Assembly: GCA_034509425.1 (NCBI GenBank)
Contig: JAVTVJ010000048.1
Coordinates: 62,001-126,000, forward strand
Direction of reading: 5' to 3'
From: Eopsaltria australis
Taxonomy: Eukaryota; Chordata; Aves; Passeriformes; Petroicidae
DNA length: 64,000 bases
In this document: piece by piece, positions 11,801 through 25,931 of the stretch
Layout: each line of letters starts with the position of its first letter
Position numbering within the stretch: position 1 is the first letter of the stretch
Notes under the pieces: model-generated
The model's database searches: none
Told to the model about the DNA's origin: nothing
What the model saw: only the letters and a program-made list of their open reading frames with translations
Program-made: the position numbers and the translations under genes

Positions 11801-13387
11801 TAATAGCAGGATCTGTTCATAAATTGTGCATTCCCATGTCCTAATTCTAAATTAACATATTGTCTCCAAATATCTACAAAACCTAGACAGGTTCTTCAGA
11901 CCTGATCCATCTTTACAGAGCAGCTTCTTAAAAATTACATGTGTAAACAGATACTCTACCTGAGTCTTTTTATACATCTAATGCTATGTACAAAAGTGTC
12001 TGCAGAAGGTGACTGCAGTGGTGAGCAGATGATTTCAGTTGATCTATCCTTATAAGAAAAACAAGTTGAAATGGATGATAGCTATCTTACTGTTAAGCTC
12101 ATTTTTCAGGCTGGCAGTCATCCTGTCCTGGTAAGAAAGATAAATTTTATTGCCTTTTTTCAAAATATGATGACTGTTTTTATTTCCTTGAATTGTTTTA
12201 GGCTCTGAAATCTCTTTTAGGTTATTTTGTGTGACATACCTCGGTATTTACCTACCCTTTTTTAATCACTGAAATACTTAAATAATCTAAATATTGTAAG
12301 GCCCATTATTGCAGGTGCTGCACTAAGATAGTAAAAAGCTGCCTTCTAAATTTCTGATGCAGGAAAAAAAAATTAGGATTCCTGAACATGCAGGTTCAGA
12401 GAAAGTTAAAAAAGATGACAACAGACATAATGAGATAAACCAAAGGCAGAAATGAGTAGAGGTTATTTACCACATATTTTTTACATTAAAACATGTTGAT
12501 TCATTAAACCTGGAATTGCTACCAGAACAAGATAGATTTAGACCAATACAGAAACTCAATAATTTTTTATTTGGAAAGAACTGAATTTAAATGATGGTAA
12601 TTAAACATTTCTATAATATTTTGACGTACAAGTCATATTTTTTAAAATTACAATATTTCCCTACCTAGCATCACTCAGTAAAAATGACCACAGTGCATTT
12701 TGTGCTTGTAAGTTATTTGGCTGAATTTTATGCATTTCCTAAGAGCTGTGTCTTGAAAAGGTACCTGAAGCAGAAGGTTGTCACTAGGAGAAGATATTAA
12801 AGGTAAAGAAACCCAGGATAAGATTAAGGTCAGCTTCATTTGCCAGAGTCGTTCACAGAAATGTCCTTTCTGTATGATCAAATGAAAAGGGTACAGGTCA
12901 AATGTGTATGCCTCAGAAAGTAAAAAGAAATAGTAATGGAATGGATGTACTTAGTGTCAATTGTCTATTTTTCACTGTGTAAATAGGCAGAGTGCACAGT
13001 TCAATATGGAAGGTGACTCTGGTACTTCTTTTTTAAGACAATACTTTTATACAATGTAGAGAGTTTTAGACAAAAGAAAAAGACATACTGTCTGTTACTA
13101 CTGCCACTGTATTTCAAAGTCACTGTCATAGTCTGAAAATTAAAAAATTAGAGACCAGCTCAGTCAATATTTACTTCCATCATTTTTTACTTTTAAAAAT
13201 TTCAGTAAGAGATCACATGTCTAAAAGTTATGTGAAACTTTGAAAGCCTTCTTTGTTTTTTATAACTTTCATAGTCATGTAACCTAAATAATTGGATATA
13301 ACCAGCTCTGCCTTGAAGGATGAAAAAACTTTCCAATTAAAAATATCTAACAGGAAAAGGAGGTAAAAGACAAGAGAAAATTTTTAG
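8846..13387. other. Non-coding DNA, no gene seen
   Basis: A long AT-rich stretch without recognised mobile elements. It holds short T-runs (10645-10655, 11151-11158) and A-runs (10913-10920). Two sub-regions, about 10275-10500 and 11220-11790, have the texture of conserved non-coding elements: few homopolymers and several TAAT/ATTA homeodomain-type cores. This is an impression and is listed under findings. Open frames such as 8856-9104 and 12675-12881 look like chance. Confidence 0.5.
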
Positions 13388-13783
13388 CATACAAGGAGCA
13401 GCTGAGGGATCTGGGGTTGTTTAGCATGGGGAGAAGGAGGCTCAGGGAAGACCTTTCAACTACATGAAAGGAGGCTGTAGCCAGGTGGGAGTCATCCTCT
13501 TCTCCCAGGCAAAAAGTGAGAGGGCAAGAAGACATAGCCTCAACTGCACCCAAGGAGGTTCAGATTCAGCATCAGGAGGAATTTCCTCATGGAAAGTTTT
13601 GTTGAACACTGGAATGGACTGCCCAGGGAGATGATAAAGTTGCCATCCCTAGAAGTGCTCGAGAAACAACTGGATGTGGCACTTAGTGCTGAGGTCTAGT
13701 TGCCAAGATGGTGATCAGTCAAAAGTTGGACTTGATGTCAGAGATCTTTTACAAACTAAATGATTCTGTGATTCTGTGATTCT
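13388..13783 (+). mobile_element. CR1 retrotransposon, 3' UTR copy with octamer tail
   Basis: The blocks follow the avian CR1 3' UTR in order: 'gctgagggatctggggttg', 'aggaggctcagggaagacc', 'ttcctcatggaaag', 'ggaatggactgcccaggg', 'aactggatgtggcacttag', and 'ttggacttgatgtcagag'. The end is three tandem ATTCTGTG-type octamers at about 13762-13783. The copy is severely 5'-truncated: no reverse-transcriptase sequence remains. The subfamily differs from the copy at 4.7-5.35 kb, which has a different block before its tail. No coding capacity. Confidence 0.9.
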
Positions 13784-16700
13784 TCTTGGTAGCTACAGAC
13801 AGAAAAACCTTTGAAGAGAGAATATCAGGAATAGTAAAAAAAAGGCACTAAAAAAAATTAAAACCAAGACAATCCTAAAAAATTAACTAAAGGCAAATTA
13901 TTCCTTATTTAAAAGTCACTTGAATATCACCATCTGACTCCTATTAGCTGCCATATATAAATAAGACCCATGAAGTCATAAAACCATGCCATCTCAAAAA
14001 GCAGAGAACAAGAGAGAAATTGTCTTCATTTCTTTCAATTTGCAAAGAATAAACTGCCAGATCTTCCAACTGCTAGATTCTCTGAACTAGGAAAATAATA
14101 TCAGTTGAAATGATTGAATAGAGAAAGTTCCAGAGGATCAAGAAAGACATTGTGGTGCATACTTAGGAAAGCCCTAGCAATATATCACTACTTTCCTAAT
14201 TATATATTAAATCAAGGTTCATATTAAAGCTTATCAAAGGTGATATCAAGGAAGATAACAATTTCAAACATTTCAAGAAACTGGTAAAAATGAAGTGGAG
14301 TTGGAATACTTATAATGTCCAACTGGCAAAGGGGAGTCTGACAGACATAACTGTCACACCATCTGTTGTCCAGTACAATGTCTTTCAACAATTCAACATA
14401 GAATCTGTCTTATTCTTGTCTCCAACACTATTATCCAAAGAAATCGAGTGTAACGAAAAATTCTAGTACAACATCAGTGTCCCAAAAAAGGAATCCATTA
14501 ATAGCTCTTTCAAAGAATTTCTGAAAATCATTCTCATCCAGAAACAATAAGGTAATTACCATATAGGGGATGCAACTATTCTTAGATCTTCATAAGATGA
14601 AGAAAAAATCCACTTGGACTCCTGAAAATTTCCTTCTAAATCAATGGTGATGATGTTTAAAACACCCATCCCAAACCCTGACCTTGCTAGACAGTCACCA
14701 AAATCTGTATGAACTTTTAACATCTTCAACATTTAAGACTGAAAGGACCTGGAGCCAAGCAACACAATGTCTTGCTAGCAAAAATATTAACATAATAGAT
14801 TTCTTTTCATATTAAAACAATTAAGAATATTTTTTCCTATAGTATCACTGTGGCAGTATCTGACTTCTCTGATTAGGGACAAAGTACTTTATCTGAATTC
14901 TAAGAAAATTATTTTAATACTCAATTTCAGTATTCAAAACTACCTTATATCCATTCCTTCATGTATCAGCATTGCCCTTTGAGTCATTCATATTGATGAA
15001 AACTGGAATGATATTGATACATGAATATTCTCTTTTTATTACTTCTAGGCATTTTGTAGTAGATTTGATCTGTGCTTATTCTGAATGCTAAAAACCCTCC
15101 CAAACCTTGAATCCTACGATCTGTCATCCTACCAAACTAACCTTCCCTTACTAAAACATTTTATGTTCCTGACTGTATGATCAAAAAGCCTTGAGGTGTG
15201 CTTCGCATGCCATCTTCCTTTCAGAGACTCTCGTTAAATGAAATGTAAAGTTCTTGGTTTCGCTTATGGCTTAACTTTTTCTTAAATCATGAAACATAAA
15301 TTTATACTGGGTTTCTTTTCACAATCAGTCAATCAATGCCATCAATTATGAGGACAGCTGCAGTGAAATCTATTTAGCAAAATCTCTTTGAACTTCAGAT
15401 AGATTTTCTTATAGTATAAAGGTAAATAATTGGTAAGATAAAGGAAAGAAAGTGATAAAAAAATTTTTTTTGTTCAATTCCCTTTTAGTAGATAATACCA
15501 AATACTGATACTTATCCATCTGTGTTTTCATATGCAGGCAGAAGGATTTCTGAGGGAAATATAGAATGTGAGAAAGATGAAGGAAATATCTCTCCTCTCT
15601 CCTCACTCAAATAATTTAAAGTAGTGGTAGAGTTTGAATGCGAAGACTGCAAAAATAGAGGAGCAACATTTTTAACTTCAGAATATAAAATATAATGCAA
15701 CAACTAGTTTGAACTATTAAGTTAGAACTTCTGTAACACAGAAGAGTACTTGGAAACGCACAAAATGGAACACTTGTAAATACATTTAAAGTAGAAATAC
15801 AAGTGTTGGAAATTCAAAGTTCATCTGAAAGTGCATTAAAGAAAATCTTCCATTGACATCAGCATCTTTGCCTCAGCCCAATAAATTCCATGAACAAGTA
15901 AGGATTATTTGAGTTAGTGATTTGTGATATGAATTTCAAAGTTCTTAAGGAAGAAAGAAATAATTCCAAAATCATCCTTGCTTTAGGGTTGTTTGTTTTA
16001 TGTAAACTATATTCCTTAATAGACTCATTAATATAATTTAATTTAAAACATAAAATTCAATCCTACCTGCTTTATTAGTGGCAACAATAATTTAGATAGT
16101 ATCACTTACATTATGAAATGTATATAAATATAATGAAATGAAATACCATTCATTACAAAGTGAAAAGGTAACAAAATTATTACACGTTCATATTGTCCAA
16201 TGTTTAATTTGCAAATCTCACCATTACTAATTGAATTGTTAGTGTGGTTTTTAGTGTCAAATTTAAAATTAACTTAGTACTTATACATCTTATCAAAATA
16301 CTTTAAAAATACTTTAAAATCAAGTTTATAGTAATTATGCCACCAAAAAAGTGATTTTGAGGTTGTTCTCACTTTTTGTGATTATTTTCATAAAAATACA
16401 GGTAATAGAAGTTGTATTTTCTTTAGATTGTACTCTATAACATCACTCTATTAGGACTTAAATTGAATATAATAATTTGTTACAAAATTTCTCAGGATAA
16501 ACTCTATCTGACTGTATATTTCACTTCTTTTCCTTATCCACTTGCTGTCTTATTTCACATCACTTCTTATGATGTTTGAAGCTTAAATGATGGAAGTTAA
16601 AGAGCATGGGAACTGGAGGATGAAGTTTGAAATCTAAAATGTTGCTTCATGATTTCAAAGATCCTCATAACTACAACTCTAGAAATTCCACTGGAAGAAA

Positions 16701-18731
16701 ACCACCCATACCTAAATTTTTTCTACCAACAGAAATTATTTGAAATGTTATTATTGTCTTCTTAGCATTACAAAATCAAACTACTTCAAAGGAATTAAAA
16801 AGGGAAAGAAAATCTGCGCTTTTTACAGGCCATTGTTTTACAGGAAAATAATTTTGAATAAATTTTAGAATAATAAATTAAAATAAATTAAATAAATAGT
16901 TGTCTTTTCTCTATTGAGGTGTTGTAAAAGAAAGATATTTTCACAGACATGGGTTCTGAGAATTATGTCTTTGTATATGTTTTCTGTCTTTTGACAAAAA
17001 CTAATTTTTAAAAAGCCATGAAAAAAAAAATCCCATTCAGACATTAGGGAAACTTTCATCTTAACTAATAGCTTCTTCATTTTTTTAAGGTGCAGATATT
17101 TTTTTTAATCTTTACTCTATACTAGCAGCTAAGGAATCCTGGTAAGAGAAACCCTAAATATTTGAATTCAGTCGGATACAGTGAGTTAAGAGTGGAAGAA
17201 CTACAATGAGGCAAATGCCCAAAGCCTAGTAGCTAATTGAGAAGAGAAAAGAGATTATGAAAAATGCCGTAGTACTGAGATGCAACTAAAACAATGAAGA
17301 TTAGATTTCATAATATAATTGGGATTCTGTTCCAAACGGCATAGAAAAGGAGTTCCATGGCTGAGACAGGAGAATGACAGCTACATAAGGGAAGTCCATG
17401 GTGGGAAGATATGGAAATTTGAAGGACAACACAGGAAAAAGAGAAGAAAAAAAAGCTTGGATTTGATTATCAAGAAAATAACGATTCACAAAATTGAAAA
17501 ATAAATGAGAAAATGGAAAAAATACTAATGGTACCTATGATAATTTTAGAGGCTAGCTTTTATACTGGTTGGAGGACAGACTAGGAATGCTACCAGATAG
17601 CTGTGAAGGAGATCTGTGCTACGCTTAGAGCAGCTCAGAAGCAGTGTAGGTCCACCAAGGCAGAAAGAAACATCTTCTGAAAGTCTTAAAAGGAATAATC
17701 AGTGCAGTTTTTCAGCAGTGAAGATGTACAAAAAAATACAGGCTCTGAGATAAAGAGAACCTGGAAAATGAAGAGTGTAAGAAAGACGGCACCTACACAC
17801 AATAACTGGGTTTGCAATAAAAAAATTGCATACAGACTTGTCTTCGAATTATAGTATCACATTTATTTGCCCTCTCTTGGGTTCGGTGACTCTAGTGGCA
17901 CATTTTGTACTTATCTGAGTAAGAGTTGAAATTCCCAAAGTGATTTCAAATACTTCTTATTACAATGGTGACATAGGATCAAAATTTACACCTCAAAACA
18001 CCACAGCTACCAGGGTATGGTTTTTAGTCACATTTTTCCTCTACAGGAAAACAGTGAGACCCACATCTCACTTAAATTAAGAAATGAAATTCAGGATTTG
18101 AATTTTAACTGGAACAGGCACTAAAATATAGGCTGATGTCCTAGTGTGAGAAAGGAGTGTGATTTCACACTTTCTTCACTCTTCTATTTAACTAGAAAAC
18201 ACAGACACTCTACCCATCATTAAGTACCAAGTGACAGCTACCTAAATACAAGGCATGGCAGCATCGTGTGTTGAGATGACATAGTGCCTCTGCAAATGTT
18301 ATGCTGTTCCACAATGTCTGAATTAAAGGGAAGTGCTAATTTTTATGGAGATAAATGCTCTGCATGGGAAAATAAAGACAGAAGAAAGGCAGAGGCAGAA
18401 AAAGATAAAAAATAAAACATGTCGAAAGGTCATGTGTTTTCATTTAATTATGCTCATTTAGATTTTATCAAAGAATATTCTAAAAGAAAATTGAGAGGGA
18501 AAAGTACAGGAAAAAAGAGAATATTAAGAGACTAGGAGTGGGCTACACTCTAGATAATATGATATAATTAAAAATACTAATTCCATGGAAATCTGTAACC
18601 TGGAAATGTCTATCCAAATGCTTTATTTCTATGTGTCCAAGGAAATTTATATGAAAAGTACTTCAAATTAAACTGTGAGTAAATAATTTTCACTTATATT
18701 TGGTTTTGATGTGTAGTTTTAAATACAATTT
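13784..18731. other. Non-coding DNA, no gene seen
   Basis: AT-rich throughout, especially 16020-16340 and 16850-17100. No recognised mobile element. Several ~60-70-codon open frames (15409-15703, 16865-17080, 17301-17504) lack domains and overlap one another on both strands, as expected by chance. Confidence 0.5.
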
Positions 18732-19163
18732 TGTCCTGGTTCCAGCCCAATTCTGTGGGAGAGGGTGTGGCCAAGACATTATGCTAATCTATACCACTTT
18801 ACATCATTGACAGGGGCAGCAAAAAGGGACTTTCTCACTTCTGAGAGGAAGGGTATTACTTCAGGGGGCAGCAAGTGTGGTGGGCAAAATGGTTAATATT
18901 GTCACAGACTTTTCATGTAAATCATTTCTTTGTCTTAAGCTTTCATTATTAATGTTGTTGCTGTTAATGCTAGTTTTCTTATCTCATTGCTATTTTCATT
19001 AAATTGTTCTTATCTCAGCCTGTGATCTTTGCCTTTTGTGTCTCCAATTCTCTCTGTCCACCTATGATGAGAAATCAGGAAACAAAAGAAAGTCCATGGA
19101 GTGGTTTTGGAGTCTTGGAGGGAGGGCAAATAAATCAGGGAGTACCATTCCTAAACCATGTTA
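18732..19163 (+). mobile_element. Probable solo LTR of an avian endogenous retrovirus
   Basis: This ~430-bp block begins TGTCCTGGTTCCAGCCC, the typical start of a common avian ERVL-type LTR. Its 3' third shows the expected order: 'cattaaattgttcttatctc', 'tgtgatctttgcctttt', 'ccaattctctctgtcc', a G-rich 'ggagggagggcaaataa' and a terminal 'cctaaaccatgtta'. No internal retroviral sequence lies on either side, which fits a solo LTR left by LTR-LTR recombination. The bases just outside are AATTT (18727-18731) and TATTT (19164-19168), a possible decayed 5-bp target duplication (4 of 5). The family call is from memory. Overlapping short open frames here are not genes. Confidence 0.65.
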
Positions 19164-22100
19164 TATTTCTGAAAGAACTGACTTTATCTTATGTTACAAA
19201 ATTTATACACATGCATGTACACATATAAACACATAAATATATATCTATTTTGTGATAACAACCACACATTTCTTTGATCAACAATCCTAAAATTACAATT
19301 TTGTTCAACCTCTTTGGAAGGAAAAGAACAGAATCCCACCTGCCATCCTGAATGCATAGAGTCCATCTCATGTGCACACCCTATTGTTTTCTGTCTAAGA
19401 CCACAGAAGGAGTCAGTACATATTTTCAATTATGTTGAATGATGATGCCAAAAAAAGATCACTTCCCCACTGTTTGAAACTCCTTCAGTTCCAAGGCTGA
19501 ACCACTCTAGGGTCATCAAAAGATTGTATGCAACAGCATCCATGCAAAGACGTGTGATTTTGTTTATGCCTTTTATCTTACTCGGTTTAGAATTCACCTT
19601 TTGAACCAAAAGTTTATTATTGAATGTGTAGAAGAATAAAGGGGTTGTGGAGGTACTGGAAACACAGAGCTTCTGCAAAGCTTTTTGTCTAAAAATTTAT
19701 TACCTGATCTTCTCAAACTGTACAACAGTGAAATTGCTAAACAAAACAGTTCTTCCTGATCCTCAGTTCCCAAGTGCTGCTTTCTATTTAGCAATGATTT
19801 TCTATCTTTTACAGGCCTCAATTTTGTAAGGGATTTTTAAAGACAATATACTAAACTCTTCTGTTTTAAACTTTGTCCTATATATAGAAATAGGTATCCA
19901 AAAGCATGATCAGTTATTGACAAACCGTAAAGACACAGTGACAAAAATTAGTTATGCCAGACTGCATTTAGGATTCTACACACTTTACAGCAATGGTAAG
20001 TTCAAACTCTTGAGTTACTCTTTTTTACATGAAATAGTCATGTTGACTGAAATTCTGTGAAAAACATTTCTCCCTAACTGCCAGGTTTCAAGCTGAACCA
20101 GTTTTAAAGACTGGTTATGAATTTCTGTAAAAGAGGTTTTTAATATGGAAGTTCTGGCATAATTAAGGCTAGCAGAACTAATTTGACCTCCTACGTTATA
20201 GTTTTTAGTTAAAATGAGGTTACTAGAGATTAATCAACTGGACACACACAATAACACAGGCACATTTGGGGTATTAGTCAGAAATTCAGAAGTTGTAAAC
20301 TGATTGTATTTATTGAGTACGGAATTATGAGAAATGGGAATACTGCTGTTTCTTTATACTCCAATTGCAACTTATATTGTAATTATTAAGCAATTAACAT
20401 CACTTAATACAAAGTGCTACTGCAGGGATACAGCACAATAACATTTTTTCATTAATATTTTTCATTGTGTACTTTAAATGTAATTCCTGTGAGAAATTCT
20501 GACTGCTAAATTAAGTAAATCAATAAGAGATTATATAATATGACCTCTTAAAACTTTTGGAAATTAATTATTCAGTTAGAAGCCTTTAATATATAAAACA
20601 ACTTAAATTACTTCTTTCTGATTTGTTTTAATATTTTCACTTTACAATAAATTAGTCATTAGCAATTAACTAGAACGGCTTTCTTCATTTGTTGAAACGG
20701 ATAGAGTGAGGTGGATTTTAAAGGATTCACACATCCAATTTGTAATCCTATGAAAACATGCTTCAGCTTTGCCACAGTTACTCTTCATTTACAAATCTTA
20801 GACCTTCTTAAGTCCCCAAACCAATTGCACAAGCCAGGCCTAAGGGTACAGTTTTCTATAACTTCATTATGCTGATCCAGTAAAACTGAGTGCCTTTGGA
20901 GGTGTTGGGTCAGTCTGTGACCAGATGAAACAATCCTCTTAAAGTGATTTTAACTGTAAGAACAGCATACTTGCTACAGGTTTTAAAACTATAAAGCAGT
21001 CTATATATCTCTATCTTACCTCAAGGCTTAATCTCTGCTGATACTGATGTTGAAACAGCCGGCACCGCAGTCTATTTTTCTTCAGTAATACTCTCCTTTC
21101 ACTTTTGATACTATTATTCTGAGTGGTTCTTTAACCTCGTATGTTCAAGAACCTTCTCCTATTCTTACTTACTCTTAAATCACAAATGCTTTCTGAAGGC
21201 TTATTTATTGGTTTAGAACATTTTTTCTGACAGTTCCTATTAAACTCGTGCAATTAATTCACATGGTACAACATCTGAGTCATCAGAAAAATTAATGTTG
21301 CAGATCTACTACAGACTACTGAATAAGCCAGTTTTTAAACATTGCAATTAAACTAAATAAAAAATGCAATTTGTCAATGCTGCACTAGTACTAAGAGTTT
21401 TGTGCAGTAAATCCTACCACTCAAACAAAAAATGTTCAATTTTGAAATAAGAAAGACCAAGGACACAGAACATCATTTAAACAGAGACACTCTGGGTTTC
21501 TGGATGTGTAGTCTTCTTTTTTTTTGTTGTTTGTCTTCTTATTTGGAAACAATCCTACCTAAGCTGCTACCTTTGTGGCTAAAATAGGATTTTCCCTTGA
21601 TAAATCTTTAAACTAATCACATTAACTCTTTTTCCTTGCCAATGTTTCTGTAATAATATTGCATAAGGAGAAAAGCTTCAACAGATGATACTAATATAAC
21701 TCACCAAACCAGTTCTCACTTAATCATACTTTAATGCTAAGAACATTTTTCTATCTTCTCTATTCACTAGCAACTTCAGGGCTACAGGCTTGAATTCATG
21801 CTGGAAGAGAAGGGAACTAAAATTCAGTATAGGAAAAGGCTATATATTGTAGGCTATCACAGCAGAAATGTTGAAAGACAATTTCAATTTTTTTAGGAAA
21901 AAATGGCCTTTACTGAATTTTTGCTAGATAGAAATCAGGTACTTGTTGACCAAGAGGGTTTCCGAATTACAGGAAGAAGAAAGGAACAGTGGCCGTAGTT
22001 CTGAGTGCTGACTAAAGCACCTAGGTAGCTAAGAAATTAAAAAAAAAAAAGATAGCATTCATTCTCAGTTTAGTTATTGGTTTAACAAAATGAATACTGG

Positions 22101-22261
22101 TGGCACTGGCACATGATCAGCTTCAAAACCAAACATAGAAGTTTCACATTTATACTGAAAATCATTATTTCCTTAGCTACTGGCCCAACAAATGTTACTG
22201 TAACTGATAGAAGTATTTTTATCAAATAGCTATGCTATTATATGTCTGGAAACCAGCTGAT
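19164..22261. other. Non-coding DNA, no gene seen
   Basis: AT-rich, with no element recognised. Short open frames on both strands at 19184-19829 overlap each other and have no domain. Homopolymers include an A12 run near 22040. Confidence 0.5.
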
Positions 22262-22771
22262 CAACACCTCTCCTGAACCCAAAACTTGTTACAGGCCTCC
22301 AGAAGTGATCTGACAGGTACAGTGCAGAGGAGGATTACTACTTTCCTGGATCTCCCAGTGCCACCTGGGTGTTCTTGGTCTTTGTTGCCAGGGCACGCTG
22401 CAGCTTTCCATCTACCAGCATCTCCCCAAGTCCTTCTCAGCAGTGCTGCTCAAAAGCCCCAGTCCATAACATTGTAGGAGTCCCTTCCTTCACAAGTGCA
22501 AGATTTGGTATTTATCCTTGCTGAATTTCAGGAAGCTCCTGTTGGCCCATTTTCCCAGCCTCCTGCACCCTTCTGAATAGCTGTCATCAAGTGGTCCTTC
22601 CACTTTGGTGTCACCTGCAAACCTAATGAGGGTACACTCCATAAGCTGAAGCAGCTCAGCTTCCTGCAGTCTGAGTTGAGGCGCTTTATTCCCTTTCATG
22701 ACTAAGCCATAGACACTTAAACATTTTTTTATTTGTTGCTTACAGCACCTTTTGGGAGATGTTTCTTTCAT
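22262..22771 (-). mobile_element. CR1 ORF2 fragment: reverse-transcriptase C-terminal part
   Basis: On the minus strand an open stretch (22771 to 22490) carries the diagnostic CR1 reverse-transcriptase order: TLIRFAGDTK, then a spacer with EGC, then LGKWANR, then LKFSKDKYQILHL. CR1 proteins normally read FADD at the catalytic box; here it is FAGD (22610-22621), so one catalytic aspartate is replaced. Downstream in the element (22262-22480) the antisense blocks 'ccacctgggtgttcttgg' and 'catctccccaagtcc' match the following CR1 region. The 3' UTR and tail are absent, so the copy is truncated at both ends. No functional protein is expected. Confidence 0.8.
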
Positions 22772-25700
22772 TTTTGTCTTCTTTAAAAACAGCTAAAAAA
22801 CCAAACAAAAAGCAAAATCTGAGAGTGACATTTTAATTACGTACAAAAACTCAGTTTCTTATTTTTCATTTTCCAGTTTTTACTGGCAGCATAAGTACTC
22901 TTACTATCATTTTACATACCAAAGAAGACATCTGCTCTCCAAATACACACAAACAAAGTAAACCTCAAGTTTATTAAAAATATAAATGAAACAACAGAGA
23001 TAATAATTGTTCTCCAGGTTTACAATGGTAATGAGCATAATCCATCAGATTTTAGAACACCTCTCTTATACAAAGCAGAATAAATAATATTATGAAGTGA
23101 TTGTCCTTGTGTTACATTCTAAGAAGACTGTATTCATTCATTAAATTCAAATTTTTCCAAGTTTAAAATTATCCCGAAAAGTCTTTGCACCCTGTTCCTG
23201 TTCAATCAAACTTTAAAAATATATCAATATATTCATATTTTAAAAATATATTAAGGGGGGCAATAATTTGAAGGTCCTTTTAATAAAGCATTTGTTGAGT
23301 TTTAGTCATGGTCCTGACTATGGCTTACTGATCTTCTTAGAGCATGATAAACTCATATATATCCATCCACAATTTACCATTATTCAAACTACAATAATTC
23401 CAAATCAGTTCCAAAGGCAGTAGCTACTTTTTGCATGACACACAACCAATTATATGACCTTTAAGCTTTAATACATATTTGACAACCATCTTAAGTCTCC
23501 TTAATTGTAATAACCTTGCTTTGCCAACCATTCACTATAATTTACATAAACTAAGAGTTGTTGTATGGAGCATAAGCAATATCTTTCACTGACTTGATTT
23601 TTCTGTTCTTGAAAGCCATGGCAAAACCATTAACTCAAATGAGAGTGTAGGAGGTCTCAGTCCTTGATTATGAGTCTGAATATAATTAGTTTAAAATATT
23701 CCTTGAGGTTTAGATCTGTTAATCTACCCTGGTTGCTTTACTGCCTCATACTAGCTATGCAAATAACTAAACAGAGAGTGTATATCCAGAAGCACAAGCA
23801 AATAGAGTATATCCCTGCATCACTACTCTAACACATCGCTATGGTCAGACAGTTTTGAAATCTTAGTCACATAAAATGAAGTGTGATAAGTCACAGTCTG
23901 CCTAATAAGTTCTGACTCAGCAGTCTTGGCTTGTGATTCTTAGTATTCCTGAACTAGTCGTACCAGATTTATAAAAAAACCCCAAACAAACATGAAAAAA
24001 ACCCCCAACGAACAAACCAACTAACCAAGCAACTAACCAACCAACCTACCCTTCTTGAAAAATTAGCAGACATTTACAAGACATTCATCTTCACAGAGGG
24101 AATAATATCCATTAGAAAAAATGCATTCAGTGAAATTTTTCTTATTTTTCAAAGAGGTTTTAGAATCCTTAGCCTCTCGTCTTTCTTGAACTCAGCTGTG
24201 TCCTTGATCTACGTTTAACGTGGTTATGATTTTTCTGGAGTAGAGTTTGCTATGTCAATTTACTTGAACAAATGGTCCTTCTGTTTCCCTGTGAGATTTC
24301 TATACCTCAAAACAATTTGTCCCCCAACTTATTTTGAACTCTCTCATTTTTCTACTACATTGTCATTGATTTGAGTTTCACGTTTCATGAAGAACCATTT
24401 GCTTTTTCTTGTAGAAACTTATTTCTTCAGAGTTCTTTTGTAGCCTTACTTTCCTGCTGCATGGTTTAAAGTGTTTTCTTCTCCTCAAAGAAAGAGTAGA
24501 AAAAATTTAGGTCTTCAGCTGATAAATTTTGGACATCATCACACAACTGTTTTTTTACCTTCTCTACTGGTGGCATTCTGCTAAATCAGTATTTTACCTT
24601 ATGTCTTACATATCCTGAAATGCATTTATTTCAGAATTTGAATCCATACTGGCTCTTTTACTTTACTCAAAAAGTGATCATTTAAGTGTTATTAGAACAT
24701 ATTTTCAAAATTGTTTTAATTTTTTATACACCAGAAATTGAGATGATAAGTACCTTAATTGGCGGTGCACAAAGTCAAATGACCATGTCCGTAACAAACT
24801 CAAATATATTTTATTTTCATACATAACAATAAAATAATATAAATAAATACCAAAGGTAAAAAATTAAAGCACAGCTCTGACTACAGTCAGTGCATCTGTG
24901 TTCAAAACAGAGCATGTCTGGATACATCTAAGCTAGTGCTAGACACTCTACTGAGGCACTTAAGCTAGATATACAATTGTCCCAAGTATTCTCTGTGGCA
25001 GCTGAGGAGATGTAAATGTCTTTTGACGGCACTTAGAAACTCCTGAGATTTAACTTTCCTTTCATAACACCCATTTCTTTGCAATGGAAATAGAAACAGC
25101 CTTGAGCAAGTGAGCTTCTAATTTCATTATCATGATTGTCTGCCTAAAATAGGGAGATCTAAAATCAGCCAAGGACTGTATTTGGTAAAAAATTGTTGAT
25201 GTAAGTTGAGGGGAAAAAAGCAATTTATACTACATTGTGTTACTCACAGTCTTCTATTCCTGAGTGGTCTCTTCAGGAGAAAATAATCAAAATAATTGAG
25301 GAAGGGAACAAAAAAATGTTTTCTATGTGATGGAGTAATTATTACCAATATGGTAAGAACATCTTATGCTGTGGTGAAAGTGTAAGCTAAATAAATTTAT
25401 AGCAGGTTGAGGAAGAAACAGGATGCCTACAAGAGCTGCTCTAAAATAGAAAAGACTGATCTTCAGCTTAAATGAAAAACATCCAAATTATGTCAATAAA
25501 AACAACTTTTTCTAAGTCTTAAAAAGGGAACATCTTTAGGTGTTTGAAAGGCAGAAAAAAAAAATCTGTGTTCAATATCTTTGTAAATATCAAAATTCTT
25601 AGAAGAATGGAGCAAATTTTTGCACATTTGTAGTATGGGTCTGTTTATCGTGCAGTGCTTACCAATTCCAATAAAAATGGAAGAATATAAATTTGGTTTG

Positions 25701-25931
25701 ATCCTGTGGAGAAAAAATTCCAAAACTTCTCAAAGGGTATGTAGCAGTCCTCACATTTCTTTGGCCATTAGACTTGTGGAATTGAAGGGATGGTAAATTC
25801 TACTCCCTGCAATTGCTCCCCTCAAAACAGTTTGCAAATAACTGACAAAAACAGCACTAATATTTACAGAGACGTGATTTTGCTCTACTGAGAAACACTG
25901 AGACTTTAACAGAACTGTGCAGAACAACTGC
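22772..25931. other. Non-coding DNA, no gene seen
   Basis: AT-rich, with only the degenerate AACC/AACAAACC simple repeat (separate entry) standing out. Open frames 25493-25723 and 25751-25981 are short; the second runs into the next CR1 copy. Confidence 0.5.
23973..24050 (+). repeat. Degenerate (AACC)n / (AAAC)n simple repeat
   Basis: A-rich start with 'aaaaaaaccccaaacaaac', then 'aaaaaaacccccaacgaac', then a run of AACCAACT and AACCAACC units ending 'ccaacctaccc'. It is imperfect, so probably an old simple repeat. Confidence 0.75.

Noticed and set aside
24700..24860. AT-rich tracts as possible replication origin or matrix attachment region
   Set aside because: AT-richness is general to the window, and nothing specific distinguishes this part.
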